From contig NZ_PQSR01000062.1 in assembly GCF_002920635.1 (NCBI RefSeq), positions 1 to 47,320 on the forward strand: a DNA stretch of 47,320 nt. Direction: 5' to 3'. The notes under the pieces were generated by a model that was not told the DNA's origin, did not search any database, and worked only from the letters and a program-made list of their open reading frames with translations. Made by a program: the position numbers and the translations under genes. The stretch comes from Streptomyces sp. Ru72. Lineage in GTDB: Bacteria > Actinomycetota > Actinomycetes > Streptomycetales > Streptomycetaceae. Shown here in pieces: positions 17,979-27,298 of this stretch (the stretch's first letter is position 1; every line of letters starts with the position of its first letter).

Positions 17979-19568
17979 TCACCGGGGAGTGCAGGTGAGA
18001 CGGAAGCCGGCGAAGTCGGCCGTGAACGCGGCGTCGACCAGGTCGCGGGCGTGGATGCCCGCGAAGGCGCCGGTGAACCGCAGCCGGGAGCCGTGGTCGT
18101 CGGACAGCCGGCTGAAGTCGAGCGGCGGCCCGACCGGTGTACGCGTGCCCGCCCGCAGGTACCAGAACCGGGCCTCGGCGCCGTCGACGGTGACGCCCAG
18201 CGTGACCGGGCCGCGCGCGTCCACGTCGGCCAGGGCCACCTGCCGGAGGTCCTGCTCGTCCCGCTCCACCAGGCTGAGCACGGTACGGCCGGCGCCCCGC
18301 CACTGCTGGCCCCGCTGCGGTTCGCCGTCGGGCTCGGCCCAGGTCAGGTCGAGCGACAGATAGGACCGGGTGTCGTACCAGAGGACGAGTCCGGCGGCCT
18401 GGGTGAACGTGAGTGGTGCCGCCTCCACCGTGACCTCGGCCTCCGCGCGGTGCTCGGTGATGCGCTGGGCGAGCAGGCTCTGCGCCCACAGCGACTCGGG
18501 CCCCTGACGGCCGCGCAGTCGGATCCAGCCCGGACGGCTGGTGGTGTCGGCCCAGGAGGGGTCCGGGTATCCGCGCAGGGTGCTCCAGGGCCAGGACAGC
18601 GGCTCGGGCCGCGCGGCCGGCGACCCCGGGTCGGCGTGCGTGGGGACGTCGACCTCGACCAGAGGGTGCAGGCCTCCCTGCCGCAGCCGGGGCCAGCCCT
18701 CCGCGTCCCAGGTCACGGCCTGGATCGCCGTCTCGCGGCCGAGGGTGCACCGGGGACCGTCCGGGGTCCGCAGCGGACGGGCCGCCAGATGGCTCATGAC
18801 CCAGGACCCGTCCGGCGTCTCGACCAGCTCCGCGTGCCCCGCCTTCTGCAACGGCAGCGAGGGATCGTCCCGGCTCGTCAGCAGGGGCTCGGCGCACAAC
18901 TCGTACGGACCGGTGATCGTGCGGCTGCGCGCCATCCGCACCCCGTGCTCGAACCCCGTCCCGCCCTCCGCCAGGACGAGGTGGTACCAGCCGTCGCGCC
19001 GCAGCAGCTTGGGCCCTTCGACGAGCCGTTCGTGCTGGAGGAGCAGATGCGTGTCTCCGAGCGGTGCGAGGGTGTCACGGTCCAGTTCGGTGAGGACGAT
19101 CCCCGCGAAGCGCTGTCCGCCCGGACGGTGGTCGTTCTGCAGGTTCAGCAGCCACAGCCTGTCATCGTCGTGAAAGAGCGCCGGATCGAAGCCATGGCTG
19201 GCGACCCGGCGAGGCACACTCCACTTCCCGTCCACCTCGGTCGCCGTGGTGACGTATGTGTCCATGTCGAAGTACGGCGTTCCGACCGAACGCACGATCG
19301 TGTACACCATCCAGAACCGTTCACCGTCCCAGCTCAGTGAGGGCGCCCAGAGGCCCCCCGAGTCCGGGACCCCGGCGAGCGAGTCCCCCGGGGCGGCGCC
19401 GCGCACATGGCCCGCGTACGCCCAGTGCGCCAGATCGCGGGAACGGTGGATCGGGATCGTCGGGAACCACTCGAACGAACTCGTGGCCACGTAGTACCAG
19501 TCGCCCACCCGGACCAGCGAGGGGTCCGGGGCGAAGCCGCGGATGACGGGATTGCGCAGCACGGTCAC
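17979..19568 (-). CDS. GH43 beta-xylosidase / alpha-L-arabinofuranosidase (intracellular)
   Basis: Inverting exo-glycosidase that splits imported xylo- or arabino-oligosaccharides. The three catalytic acids of the GH43 five-bladed propeller are visible: base Asp15 (GFAPDPS), pKa-tuning Asp128 (HGFDPALF) and acid Glu184 (LVEGPKLL). The SFEWFPTIPIHRSRDL block and a C-terminal beta-sandwich (about 320-529) match the two-domain layout of the subfamily that includes Selenomonas xylosidase. No signal peptide, so it acts in the cytosol. GTG 19568 overlaps the permease stop (GTGA), making it the last gene of the SBP-permease-permease operon and giving the importer's likely substrate. Confidence 0.88.
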   Translation of the reverse strand: MTVLRNPVIRGFAPDPSLVRVGDWYYVATSSFEWFPTIPIHRSRDLAHWAYAGHVRGAAPGDSLAGVPDSGGLWAPSLSWDGERFWMVYTIVRSVGTPYFDMDTYVTTATEVDGKWSVPRRVASHGFDPALFHDDDRLWLLNLQNDHRPGGQRFAGIVLTELDRDTLAPLGDTHLLLQHERLVEGPKLLRRDGWYHLVLAEGGTGFEHGVRMARSRTITGPYELCAEPLLTSRDDPSLPLQKAGHAELVETPDGSWVMSHLAARPLRTPDGPRCTLGRETAIQAVTWDAEGWPRLRQGGLHPLVEVDVPTHADPGSPAARPEPLSWPWSTLRGYPDPSWADTTSRPGWIRLRGRQGPESLWAQSLLAQRITEHRAEAEVTVEAAPLTFTQAAGLVLWYDTRSYLSLDLTWAEPDGEPQRGQQWRGAGRTVLSLVERDEQDLRQVALADVDARGPVTLGVTVDGAEARFWYLRAGTRTPVGPPLDFSRLSDDHGSRLRFTGAFAGIHARDLVDAAFTADFAGFRLTCTPR

Positions 19569-20479
19569 TTGAGGGCTCCCATCGTGACGCCGGTCCGCCA
19601 GTAGCGGCGCATCGCCACCATCATGATCGCCATCGGCACGATGGACAGCAGTGCGCCGGTCAGCACGAGACCCGTCAGGTCTATGCCGGACTCCATGCGC
19701 GTGCCGGACCAGTTGTACAGGCCGAGGTTGAGGGTCCAGTTCTCCTTGCCCCGCAGCACGGTCAGGGGGAGGAAGAAGGCGTTCCAGGTATTGACGAAGG
19801 CCAGCAGGAACACCGTCGCGCCGCCCGTCGTCATCATCCGCAGCGCGATGCTGAAGAAGATCCTCAACTCACCGGCGCCGTCGATGCGGGCCGCCTCCAG
19901 CAGCTCGTAGGGGATCGTGGCCTCGGTGTACACCTTGGCCAGGTACACGCTGAACGGGTTGATCAGGCAGGGGATCAGCATCGCCCAGGGGGTGTCCACC
20001 ATGCCGATCGCCGAGAACAGCAGGTAGAGGGGGAGGGTCAGGAGCGCGATCGGGATCAGGAACGAGCCCACGACGCACGCGAAGATCACGCTACGGCCGG
20101 GGAACTCGAAGCGGGCCAGGCCGTAGCCCGTGGCGAGGGCGACGAGTGTGCCGCCGAGGGAGCCGACGCCCGCGTACAGCAGCGAGTTCGCCGTCCAGCG
20201 CAGGAAGATGCCGTCCTGGTAGGTGAACACCTGGTGCAGGTTGTCCCAAAGATGCCAGCCTGAGAACCACAGGCCGTTGCTCTGGTACAGCGCGGTTCGG
20301 TTCTTGGTCGCGGCGACGAGCAGCCACCACACCGGGAACAGGCTGTAGACGCTGGCCAGGATCAGCCCGAGGAGCAGGAAGCGCTGACCGCCCCGCCCGC
20401 GGGAGGCAGCGTCCGGGCGCGTCAGGCGCCGGACGCTGCGGGCGGGGGGCCGCTTGGCGGGCGTTTCGGTCAGCACCAT
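19565..20479 (-). CDS. Carbohydrate ABC transporter permease (MalG type)
   Basis: Second membrane subunit of a CUT1 sugar importer. 304 residues, a charged N-terminal tail, six spans, and the EAA loop ELLEAARIDGAGELRIFFSIALRMM near 195-215 that docks the ATPase. ATG 20479 overlaps the previous permease stop (ATGA). A longer in-frame upstream extension would read through the neighbour gene and is rejected. Works with the permease and binding protein just upstream; no ATPase gene is present, so the shared Streptomyces ATPase (MsiK type) is inferred. Confidence 0.9.
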   Translation of the reverse strand: MVLTETPAKRPPARSVRRLTRPDAASRGRGGQRFLLLGLILASVYSLFPVWWLLVAATKNRTALYQSNGLWFSGWHLWDNLHQVFTYQDGIFLRWTANSLLYAGVGSLGGTLVALATGYGLARFEFPGRSVIFACVVGSFLIPIALLTLPLYLLFSAIGMVDTPWAMLIPCLINPFSVYLAKVYTEATIPYELLEAARIDGAGELRIFFSIALRMMTTGGATVFLLAFVNTWNAFFLPLTVLRGKENWTLNLGLYNWSGTRMESGIDLTGLVLTGALLSIVPMAIMMVAMRRYWRTGVTMGALK

Positions 20480-21363
20480 CAGTCGGCCTCCTTCGAGGTG
20501 AACCGGTAGAAGAGGAAGGAGGCGACGCCCAGGATCAAGGCGAGCAGCACCGACAGGGCCGCCGCGTAGTGGTAGTTGCCGGAGTTGAACGCCTGGTTGT
20601 AGATGATCATGATCGGGGTGAAGCTGTCGCTGACCGTCTGCGGGGTGACGTTCCGGAACAGCGCGGGCTCGTTGAAGATCTGCAGCATCTGGATGATCGA
20701 CAGCAGACCGGTCAGGACCAGCGCCCCGCGCACGTACGGGATCTTGATGCTGCGCGCGATGCGGATCTCGGAGGCACCGTCCAGGCGGGCCGCCTCGAAC
20801 AGTTCGCGGGGCACGCCCTGCAGCGCCGCGTAGAGGATCACCATGTTGTAGCCGATGCCGTGCCAGGTCAGCAGGTTGCCGATGGACGGCCACACCATCG
20901 ACGGCGCGAAGAAGTTCCAGTGGAAGCCGAGAAGCTCGCCGAGCGGGGTGAGCGGACCGACGTCCGGGCTGTAGAGGTTGACCCACATGATCGCCGCGAC
21001 CACGCCGGGGATCATGTACGGCACCAGCAGCAGGATCCGGAAGCGGCCGGCCACCTTGGAGGTGACCGCGTCCAGGAGCAGCGCCAGCACCAGGCTGATG
21101 AACAGCATCACCGGGATCTGGACGCAGGCGAAGACCACCACCCGCAGGATGGAGCCCATGAACGCCGAGTCCGTCAGGCCCTTGGTGTAGTTGTCGAGCC
21201 CGGTGAACTCCGTCGTCGAGCCGCCGAGCCCCAGCCCGGACTGCTGCTCGCGGAACAGCGACTGGTAGACGGCGTAGCCGATGGGGAGCAGGTAGAGGAA
21301 GACGAAGCCGAGCTGGAAGGGCACCGTGAACGCGGCACCCTTCCAGCGCATGGAGCGAATCAT
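20479..21363 (-). CDS. Carbohydrate ABC transporter permease (MalF type)
   Basis: First membrane subunit of the same importer. 294 residues, six predicted spans and the EAA loop ELFEAARLDGASEIRIARSIKIP near 195-215. The ATG at 21363 follows the binding-protein stop by 10 bases, consistent with one operon. Family members form a heterodimer with the MalG-type subunit. Confidence 0.9.
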   Translation of the reverse strand: MIRSMRWKGAAFTVPFQLGFVFLYLLPIGYAVYQSLFREQQSGLGLGGSTTEFTGLDNYTKGLTDSAFMGSILRVVVFACVQIPVMLFISLVLALLLDAVTSKVAGRFRILLLVPYMIPGVVAAIMWVNLYSPDVGPLTPLGELLGFHWNFFAPSMVWPSIGNLLTWHGIGYNMVILYAALQGVPRELFEAARLDGASEIRIARSIKIPYVRGALVLTGLLSIIQMLQIFNEPALFRNVTPQTVSDSFTPIMIIYNQAFNSGNYHYAAALSVLLALILGVASFLFYRFTSKEAD

Positions 21364-21373
21364 CGAGTCCGCC

Positions 21374-22714
21374 TCAGCCCTCGACGCTGATGCCGCGGGA
21401 CTTCAGGTCCTTGACCGTCCACTCCTGCATGTGCGCCAGGAGGTCGGTGACCTTCTCCTGCTTGTTGACGACCTTGGCCCAGCCCGCCTGCATCTCCGTG
21501 AACATCGCGGTCCAGTCCGGGCCGAAGGTCCAGTCGGTGGTGACGGTCTTCAGGCTGTCCCTCACGACCTGCTGGGCCGCCTGGTAGTTCTTGCCGAGCA
21601 GCTTCTCGGAGGTCGCCTCGGCGACGTACGAGTCACTGTCCGCCAGCGCCGGGAACACGCCGTTGCCGGTCTCCGGGCTCGCCATCGTCTTGACCGCGGT
21701 CTGGTCCGTGGACATCCACAGCGCCGCCTCGGCGGCCTTGTCCTGGTTCTTGCACTGCTTGCTCACCAGGGTCACGCTGCCGGTCAGGTTGGTGCCGGCC
21801 GGCGTCTTGGGCGCCTCGCCCTTGAACGCCGGCCAGGGGGACAGGGCCCACTTGCCGAAGGACTTGGTGAAGTTCGCGACCATGCCGGACTGCTGCCAGG
21901 TGGAGATCTGCCGGGTCGCGGTGCCGCCGTTGTCGTAGTTGCGCTGCACGGCCGCGTAGTCGGCGAACGACAGCTTCGAGTTCAGGTCGTTGTCGATGAT
22001 CTCCTGGATCACCTGGGCGGCCTTCAGGGACCCCGGGTCCTGGAAGTTCACCTTCCAGGAGTTGCCGTCGATGGCGTACCAGTGCGCCCCGGCCTGCATC
22101 GCGAGCACCTCGAGCGTGCTCGGGTCCTCGCCGGCGAAGTTGGTGATCTTGATGCCGTGCTGCTTCAGCACCTTGCCGGCGGCGATGAAGTCGTCCCAGG
22201 TCGCGGGGGCCTTCAGTCCGTACTTCTGGAAGATGTCCGTGCGGTAGATCGTGAAGTTCGGCGCCGAGCTGGTGGGAACGCCGTACATCTTGCCCTGCAC
22301 CTGTGCGCTCGCCCAGGAGCCGGGGTTGAACTTGTCCTTGCTGGACTCGACGTACCGGGTGATGTCGGCGAGGGCGCCCTGCGACACCCAACTGGTCACG
22401 TACTCGGCGGTGTTCTGCACCAGGCAGGGCGCGTTGCCCGCCTTGACGGCGTTGGTCAGCTGCTTCTGCATGGTCAGCTGATCGGTGACCTTGGTGTACT
22501 TGAGCTTGATGTCCTTGTGGGAGGCGTTGAACGCCTTGACGACGGCCTCCTGGCCGTTGGCCCAGCCCCAGAAGTCGAGGGTGACCGGGCCGGACGACTT
22601 CGACGACGCGTCGCCGCCCGAGTCGGATCCGCCGCAGGCGGAGAGCAGGCCCGTCAGCGCGATACCCGCGACGGCGGCGTGGGCGAACCTTCTCCGGGAG
22701 CTGGTGAAGTTCAT
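21374..22714 (-). CDS. Extracellular sugar-binding lipoprotein (CUT1)
   Basis: Captures an oligosaccharide outside the membrane and hands it to the permeases. The N-terminus has SRRRF, a hydrophobic run and the lipobox LSAC with Cys27 as the lipidation site; a Gly/Ser linker follows. The body has the family 1 solute-binding pattern (ATWDDFIAAGKVLKQHG, WAKVVNKQEKV at the end). 446 residues. First gene of the operon with the GH43 enzyme at its end, so xylo- or arabino-oligosaccharides are the likely cargo. Two LacI-like motifs lie upstream. Confidence 0.9.
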   Translation of the reverse strand: MNFTSSRRRFAHAAVAGIALTGLLSACGGSDSGGDASSKSSGPVTLDFWGWANGQEAVVKAFNASHKDIKLKYTKVTDQLTMQKQLTNAVKAGNAPCLVQNTAEYVTSWVSQGALADITRYVESSKDKFNPGSWASAQVQGKMYGVPTSSAPNFTIYRTDIFQKYGLKAPATWDDFIAAGKVLKQHGIKITNFAGEDPSTLEVLAMQAGAHWYAIDGNSWKVNFQDPGSLKAAQVIQEIIDNDLNSKLSFADYAAVQRNYDNGGTATRQISTWQQSGMVANFTKSFGKWALSPWPAFKGEAPKTPAGTNLTGSVTLVSKQCKNQDKAAEAALWMSTDQTAVKTMASPETGNGVFPALADSDSYVAEATSEKLLGKNYQAAQQVVRDSLKTVTTDWTFGPDWTAMFTEMQAGWAKVVNKQEKVTDLLAHMQEWTVKDLKSRGISVEG

Positions 22715-23090
22715 CTGACCGTGATCCTTCGGAATGTAGGCGTTCTCAGATCGAGAGGACGGCGGCTCGGTGTTGGCCAGGAACAGCGGCCGGGAAACCG
22801 TCGGCTCGCGGTTGCGGGGGGTCGGCCAAGTCGAATGGGTAGTAAGCGGTTGCGGTGGACCGTAGGACGAAACGACGTCCCTAGCAAGAGGTCGAGCGGA
22901 AATCGTTACGGCCGGTTGTCCGTCGGGTAAGGCGGGCAGCCCACCGCGACGCGCCGTGCCGGCTCGTCGTCTTCGCAGGTCAAAGCCGCTTGAGCGGGAC
23001 GCGCACGCAGTCTGTCAGGTGCAGTGAGCGGTTCGGGGAAAGTCTCTCGAGGTGTGCTGAAACCGTTTACGAAACACTCGGCAGCCCGTG
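22715..23090 (-). promoter_or_regulatory. Promoter region of the GH43 transport operon with two LacI-type motifs
   Basis: 376 bases without a gene between lacI and the binding-protein gene. It holds GAAATCGTTAC at 22899-22909 and GAAACCGTTTAC at 23059-23070, both close to a motif upstream of the dehydrogenase gene (25333-25343). A third, looser relative (reverse strand GCAACCGCTTAC) lies near 22845. LacI-family proteins bind CG-centred near-palindromes of this size, so the adjacent LacI regulator is the natural candidate. Confidence 0.55.
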
Positions 23091-24179
23091 CTACGGCCGT
23101 CGCTTCGGCGGCTGCACCGAGTTGCGCACGACGACGTGGGTGCCGAGCACCAGATGGTCGCCGTCGCTTCCCTTTCGGCGGCCCGCGCCGCTCTCGCGCC
23201 GGTCGGCCACGGCGCGCAGCGCGACCCGGCCCATCTCCTCGTACGGCACGTGCACGGTGGTCAGTTGAGGGGTGAGCTGGGAGGCGAGCGGGATGTCGTC
23301 GTAGCCGACGATGGAGACGTCCTCGGGCACGCGCAGGCCCGCCGTGCGCAGCGCCTGCATGGCACCGGCGGCGACCACGTCGGTCCCGGCGAGGACGGCG
23401 GTGAAGTCCGGCGTGTCGTGCAGGGCCGCCTCGACGGCCGTGTACCCGTGCTCGTCGTCGTACGGGCCGTGCCGCACCAGGCCCGGGTCGAACGGCACCC
23501 CGTACGCCTCGAAAGCCCGCTGTGCGCCCCTCAACCTGCCCTGTGCGGTGGTGAGTTCGGCGGGACCGGGCAGTACCAGCACACGGCGGTGCCCGGCCGA
23601 CAGCAGATGGCTCGCCATCGCGTAGGCGCCGCCCTCGTTGTCGTAGTCCACCGTCGTCGCGGGCACGTCGCCCTCCAGCGGCGGCCTGCCGACCAGCACC
23701 AGGTGAGAGCCGGCCGCGTCCAGGGAGCGGGCGAAGCGGGCCATCCTCAGCTGGTACTCGTCGTAGTCGTAGGCCCCGCCGAGCAGGACCACCGCGGCCA
23801 CGCCCTGCTGGCGCATGAGGTTCACCAGCGCCAGCTCCCGCTCGGGGTCGTCCCCGGTGGTGCCCACCAGTGACAGCCAGCCGCGCAGCGAGGCGGCACC
23901 CTCCACGCCCTTGGCGACGTGAGCGAAGGCGGCGCCCGTGATGTTGTTGAGCAGGATCGCGACGGTCGGTGTGCCGCCGCCGGCCAGCGAACGGGCGTGG
24001 GCGTTGGTGACGTAGTCCAGGTCCCGTACGACCTTCATCACCCGGCGGCGCAGCTCGTCGGAGACCGGGTAGTTGCCCGACAGGACGCGCGACACGCTGG
24101 CGACCGACACACCCGCCCGTTCCGCCACGTCGCGGATGGTGGCTCGTCCTGACTCGGCCGGCGCCTTGCGCTGACTCAC
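23091..24179 (-). CDS. LacI family transcriptional regulator
   Basis: Sugar-responsive repressor of 362 residues. The HTH with hinge is at 14-60: ATIRDVAERAGVSVASVSRVLSG then YVTNAHARSLAGG. The rest is a periplasmic-binding-like effector domain with AVVLLGG, GYDDIPLASQLTPQLTTV and the dimer end. GTG 24179 has GAAGGAG nine bases ahead. It sits between two transport operons, transcribed toward the GH43 one, and very likely controls that operon and perhaps the second arm; the inducer would be an oligosaccharide or its product. Confidence 0.9.
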   Translation of the reverse strand: MSQRKAPAESGRATIRDVAERAGVSVASVSRVLSGNYPVSDELRRRVMKVVRDLDYVTNAHARSLAGGGTPTVAILLNNITGAAFAHVAKGVEGAASLRGWLSLVGTTGDDPERELALVNLMRQQGVAAVVLLGGAYDYDEYQLRMARFARSLDAAGSHLVLVGRPPLEGDVPATTVDYDNEGGAYAMASHLLSAGHRRVLVLPGPAELTTAQGRLRGAQRAFEAYGVPFDPGLVRHGPYDDEHGYTAVEAALHDTPDFTAVLAGTDVVAAGAMQALRTAGLRVPEDVSIVGYDDIPLASQLTPQLTTVHVPYEEMGRVALRAVADRRESGAGRRKGSDGDHLVLGTHVVVRNSVQPPKRRP

Positions 24180-24298
24180 CGTTGCGGCTCCTTCACCGTA
24201 TGGGCCCTGGCATCGGGCGGTCCGGGGTCCCGCCGTCCGTCGATGCCGAAACCGTATCCCATGGCTGCTCCGCACCGGACCCGGTCGCCGGAGCGCGC

Positions 24299-25312
24299 TC
24301 AGGCGACACGGGCCAGATCGGCATGGTGCACCTCGTGGGCCAGCGGCAGGCCCGCGACCAGGCGTTCGCACTCCGCCACGACGATGCCGCCGAGTCGTTC
24401 CAGCTCGTTTCCGAGCGAGCCCGCGATGTGCGGGGTGAGGAAGACGTTGGGAAGTCTGTACAGCGGGGAGTCGGCGGGCAGCGGTTCCGGCTCGGTGACG
24501 TCCAGGATCGCGCTCAGGCGGCCGGAGAGCAGCTCGTGGGTCAGGGCACCGTGGTCGACCAGCGCGCCCCTCGAGGTGTTGATCAGCACGCCGCCGTCCC
24601 GGACCAGGGCGAGCCGCTCGCGGTTCAGCATCCGCTGGGTCTCGGGGATGTCGGGGGCGTGCAGGCTGACGATGTCGCTGCGGCGCAGCAGCTCGTCCAG
24701 CGGGAGGGACTCGGCACCCAGCGCCTTCGCCTCGTCGGCCGACACGTAGGGGTCGTAGAGGAAGACCGTGAAGTCGAACTGCCGCAGCAGCTCCAGCAGC
24801 CGGCGGCCCACGCGGGAGGCGCCGATGACGCCGACCCGGCGGCCGAGGTTGCCGGTGGCCGCGGTCTGCGCGGGGGAGGGGTAGGCGTGGGTGTGCCGGA
24901 ACCGCTCCCGGTGCCCGAAGGCGTCCTTGCCCGCGAGCAGGATCATGGCGAGCGTGTACTCCGCGACCGGCAGCGCGTTGCCGGTCACCGCGCTGGACAC
25001 GGTGACCCCTCGCTGCCACAGCGCCTCGCCGACCAGCGAGCGGACGGAACCCGCGGCGTGCAGGACGGTGCGCAGCTTCGGCGCCGCGGCGAGGACGTCC
25101 CCGTCCAGGTGCGGGCATCCCCAACCTGTGATCAGTACCTCGGCCCGGGCCAGCGCCGGTGCGGCCGCCGGGTCGGTGAAGTCCTCGACGACGAGCGAGG
25201 CGTCGATGTCGGCCGCCTTCTGAAGCCGGGCCATGAGCGGCGGGGGGAACAGCAGGGGGAGGTGCACCGGATCCATGGCGAACACGGCCCTGGGCTGCTG
25301 GGCGCTGGGCAT
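24299..25312 (-). CDS. D-isomer-specific 2-hydroxyacid dehydrogenase
   Basis: NAD(P)-dependent oxidoreductase of 337 residues converting a D-2-hydroxyacid and its 2-keto acid. The NAD fold shows GVIGASRVGRRLLELL, with the catalytic Arg in LINTSRGALVD, Glu in DVTEPEPLPADSPLY and His in FLTPHIAGS. ATG 25312 has GGAGAG seven bases upstream; a longer in-frame version is possible. It follows a LacI-type motif and lies between the two transport arms, so it may work on a sugar acid released by the lyase-like enzymes; this is inference. Confidence 0.85.
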   Translation of the reverse strand: MPSAQQPRAVFAMDPVHLPLLFPPPLMARLQKAADIDASLVVEDFTDPAAAPALARAEVLITGWGCPHLDGDVLAAAPKLRTVLHAAGSVRSLVGEALWQRGVTVSSAVTGNALPVAEYTLAMILLAGKDAFGHRERFRHTHAYPSPAQTAATGNLGRRVGVIGASRVGRRLLELLRQFDFTVFLYDPYVSADEAKALGAESLPLDELLRRSDIVSLHAPDIPETQRMLNRERLALVRDGGVLINTSRGALVDHGALTHELLSGRLSAILDVTEPEPLPADSPLYRLPNVFLTPHIAGSLGNELERLGGIVVAECERLVAGLPLAHEVHHADLARVA

Positions 25313-25942
25313 GACTCTCCTGAGGCGTGTCGGTAACGTTTTCTGAAAGCGTCTTCTACCGTAGTTGCGGCCCGGAGGCATGGTCAATCGGTGAGACCGG
25401 CCGTTCGGACCGGAAGTCGGCTTTTCCTGGTCGGGAGGCGAACGCCCAGGTCAGCAAGGGTCTTCATGCCGGTCGGGTGGACGAGACGGCAACGGATGGC
25501 GCCCTGACCGCCGGCGTGCCGAGGGGCTCGGGGGCGGGGCACGCAACGGGTTTCCGCCGTTCAGCGGGTCGTGCGCGTCCGTGGTCACAGCCCGTCGTCA
25601 GGGGGCCGGCCGGATCCTGCGCATGCGGAACCGGCCTTCCAAGGCCTCCCAGACGGCGTCCGGCAGTCGGGGTGTCTGACCTTCGGTCGCACGAATCCCC
25701 AGATCAGCGGCCTTTGCTTCCGAGGGTGCGAGGCGGTCGGCGGGTTCACCACGACCGCCTGCCGTGTTACACAGACTTTTCGAAATTCTGCGGAGCCCCT
25801 TGACGTGCACTGCGTCCCGGATGAAGCTCAGCCCACTCGGTCGCAGCAAACGGTTGCTACCCGTTACTCCGGCCGGCTCGCGCTGCGTTGCCCCGCGGCT
25901 GCGGTCGTGCCGCGTTTCCCCGAAGCAGAAGGTGAGGCGTTC
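25313..25942. promoter_or_regulatory. Divergent control region between the dehydrogenase and the second ABC operon
   Basis: 630 bases with no convincing gene. GTAACGTTTTC at 25333-25343 is the reverse complement of the GAAA-n-CG-TTAC motif found before the GH43 operon and sits 21 bases before the dehydrogenase start. TTTCGAAA at 25778-25785 is a perfect 8-base palindrome in the AT-richest part, 158 bases before the second binding protein, and may be a separate operator. TTGACG at 25799-25804 resembles a -35 hexamer, but no good -10 follows. Long open frames crossing the region have poor third-position bias. Confidence 0.45.
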
Positions 25943-27298
25943 ATGCGCTCCCACGCCGGTGCTCCCCCCAGTCGCCGTCGCTTCCTCGCCCTGGCGGCCG
26001 GTGGCGCCGTGGCCGGTGCGGCGGCCCTCAGCGGGTGCGCACTGCAGGTGGCTGGTGCCGCAGACAGCCGGGGCGGCGGCGACTCGGTCACGGTGATGAC
26101 GGGCGACGGTGACATCACCGATGATCAGATCAAACAGGCCCAGAAGGAACTCGGCATCAGGATCATCCGGGTCAAGTACGACGTCACCCGCTTGATCGCC
26201 ATGATCACCGCGGGCAAACCGCCGGAGCTGGTGCGCGGCGTCGGCGCCACCGACGGCCCGTACTTCGCCGCACGTGGCGTCGCCGAGAACCTGAACCCGT
26301 ACTTCGCCAAGAGCACGGTCCTCAGGACCGACGACCTCGACCCGGTGAACGACCTGTGGCGTTGGGACGGCAAGACCCAGGGCAAGGGTCCTCGCTACGG
26401 CATGGCGAAGGACTTCTCCCAGGACTCCATGTACTGGTACGACACGGCCCTGTTCGACCAGAAGAGCGTCGGCTACCCGTCCGCCACCGAGCCGATCACG
26501 TACGAGGAGTGGCTGGAGAAGGCCAAGCAGCTCACCCAGCGCAAGGGCGGCCAGACCAGGGTCTTCGGCGGCAGCTACAACGGCCTCGGCATCACCATCA
26601 ACCTCGCCGCGCTGACAGCCGCCGCCGGCGGCAACCTGTTCACCGACGACTACGCCACCATCGACTTCTCCAGCCCAGAGGCGCGCAAGGCGCTCACCTG
26701 GTACGTGGACTACGCGAAGGCGGGGGTCGGGCCGAGCCTCATCAACCCGAACCCGGACGCCTGGGACGGCCCCACGTACCTGGCGAACCGCATGGCGATG
26801 ACGAACTCGGGCTACTGGCTCGGCGGCCTGATCAACACCGACGAGAAGGTGGCGAAGGTGTCCCGGCTCGCCCCGGCGCCCCGCTTCGCGGGCGGCCCCC
26901 GCATCAGCGCCTGCCAGGGCGGTACCGGGTTCTGGATGCCGCAGAAGGCCCACAACAAGGAGGCGGCCTGGCGCGTCTTCGAGTGGTTCTTCGGCCAGGG
27001 CCCGGCCAAGGACCGTGCGACGGGCGGCTTGGGCATCCCCACCCTGAAGTCCCTACGTCCTCTGATGCCCCGTCAGGAGGACTACCAGAAGCAGGTCATC
27101 GCGGTGCAGGAAGCCGAGCTGAAGCATTTCTCGGTTGTCTCCTTCACGCCGTACGCCAAGGTCGATGCCCTGGACGCGATCACCAACCTGATCATTCCCG
27201 CGGCGATGCGGGGCCAGATGTCCATCGGCACGCTGATCGACCAGCTCAACGACAAGACGAACGAAGAGATGAAGCGCGGAAAGGAGCTGGTGTCATGA
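25943..27298 (+). CDS. Extracellular solute-binding lipoprotein of second ABC importer
   Basis: Sugar-binding protein of 451 residues. The N-terminus combines a twin-arginine motif SRRRFLALAAG (11-20) with the lipobox LSGC (Cys32), so it is a Tat-exported lipoprotein. Body landmarks: YWYDTALFDQ, YEEWLEKAKQLTQ and SACQGGTGFWMPQKAHNKEAAWRVFEWF, typical of family 1 CUT1 binding proteins. ATG 25943 has GAAGGTGAGG ahead. It heads an operon of two permeases and, further on, three exported carbohydrate-active enzymes, so its ligand is probably their product. Confidence 0.88.
   Translation: MRSHAGAPPSRRRFLALAAGGAVAGAAALSGCALQVAGAADSRGGGDSVTVMTGDGDITDDQIKQAQKELGIRIIRVKYDVTRLIAMITAGKPPELVRGVGATDGPYFAARGVAENLNPYFAKSTVLRTDDLDPVNDLWRWDGKTQGKGPRYGMAKDFSQDSMYWYDTALFDQKSVGYPSATEPITYEEWLEKAKQLTQRKGGQTRVFGGSYNGLGITINLAALTAAAGGNLFTDDYATIDFSSPEARKALTWYVDYAKAGVGPSLINPNPDAWDGPTYLANRMAMTNSGYWLGGLINTDEKVAKVSRLAPAPRFAGGPRISACQGGTGFWMPQKAHNKEAAWRVFEWFFGQGPAKDRATGGLGIPTLKSLRPLMPRQEDYQKQVIAVQEAELKHFSVVSFTPYAKVDALDAITNLIIPAAMRGQMSIGTLIDQLNDKTNEEMKRGKELVS

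Noticed and set aside
25598..26953. Minus-strand open frame of 451 codons over the second binding-protein gene
   Set aside because: Antisense shadow; the plus strand encodes a Tat lipoprotein in an overlapping operon.
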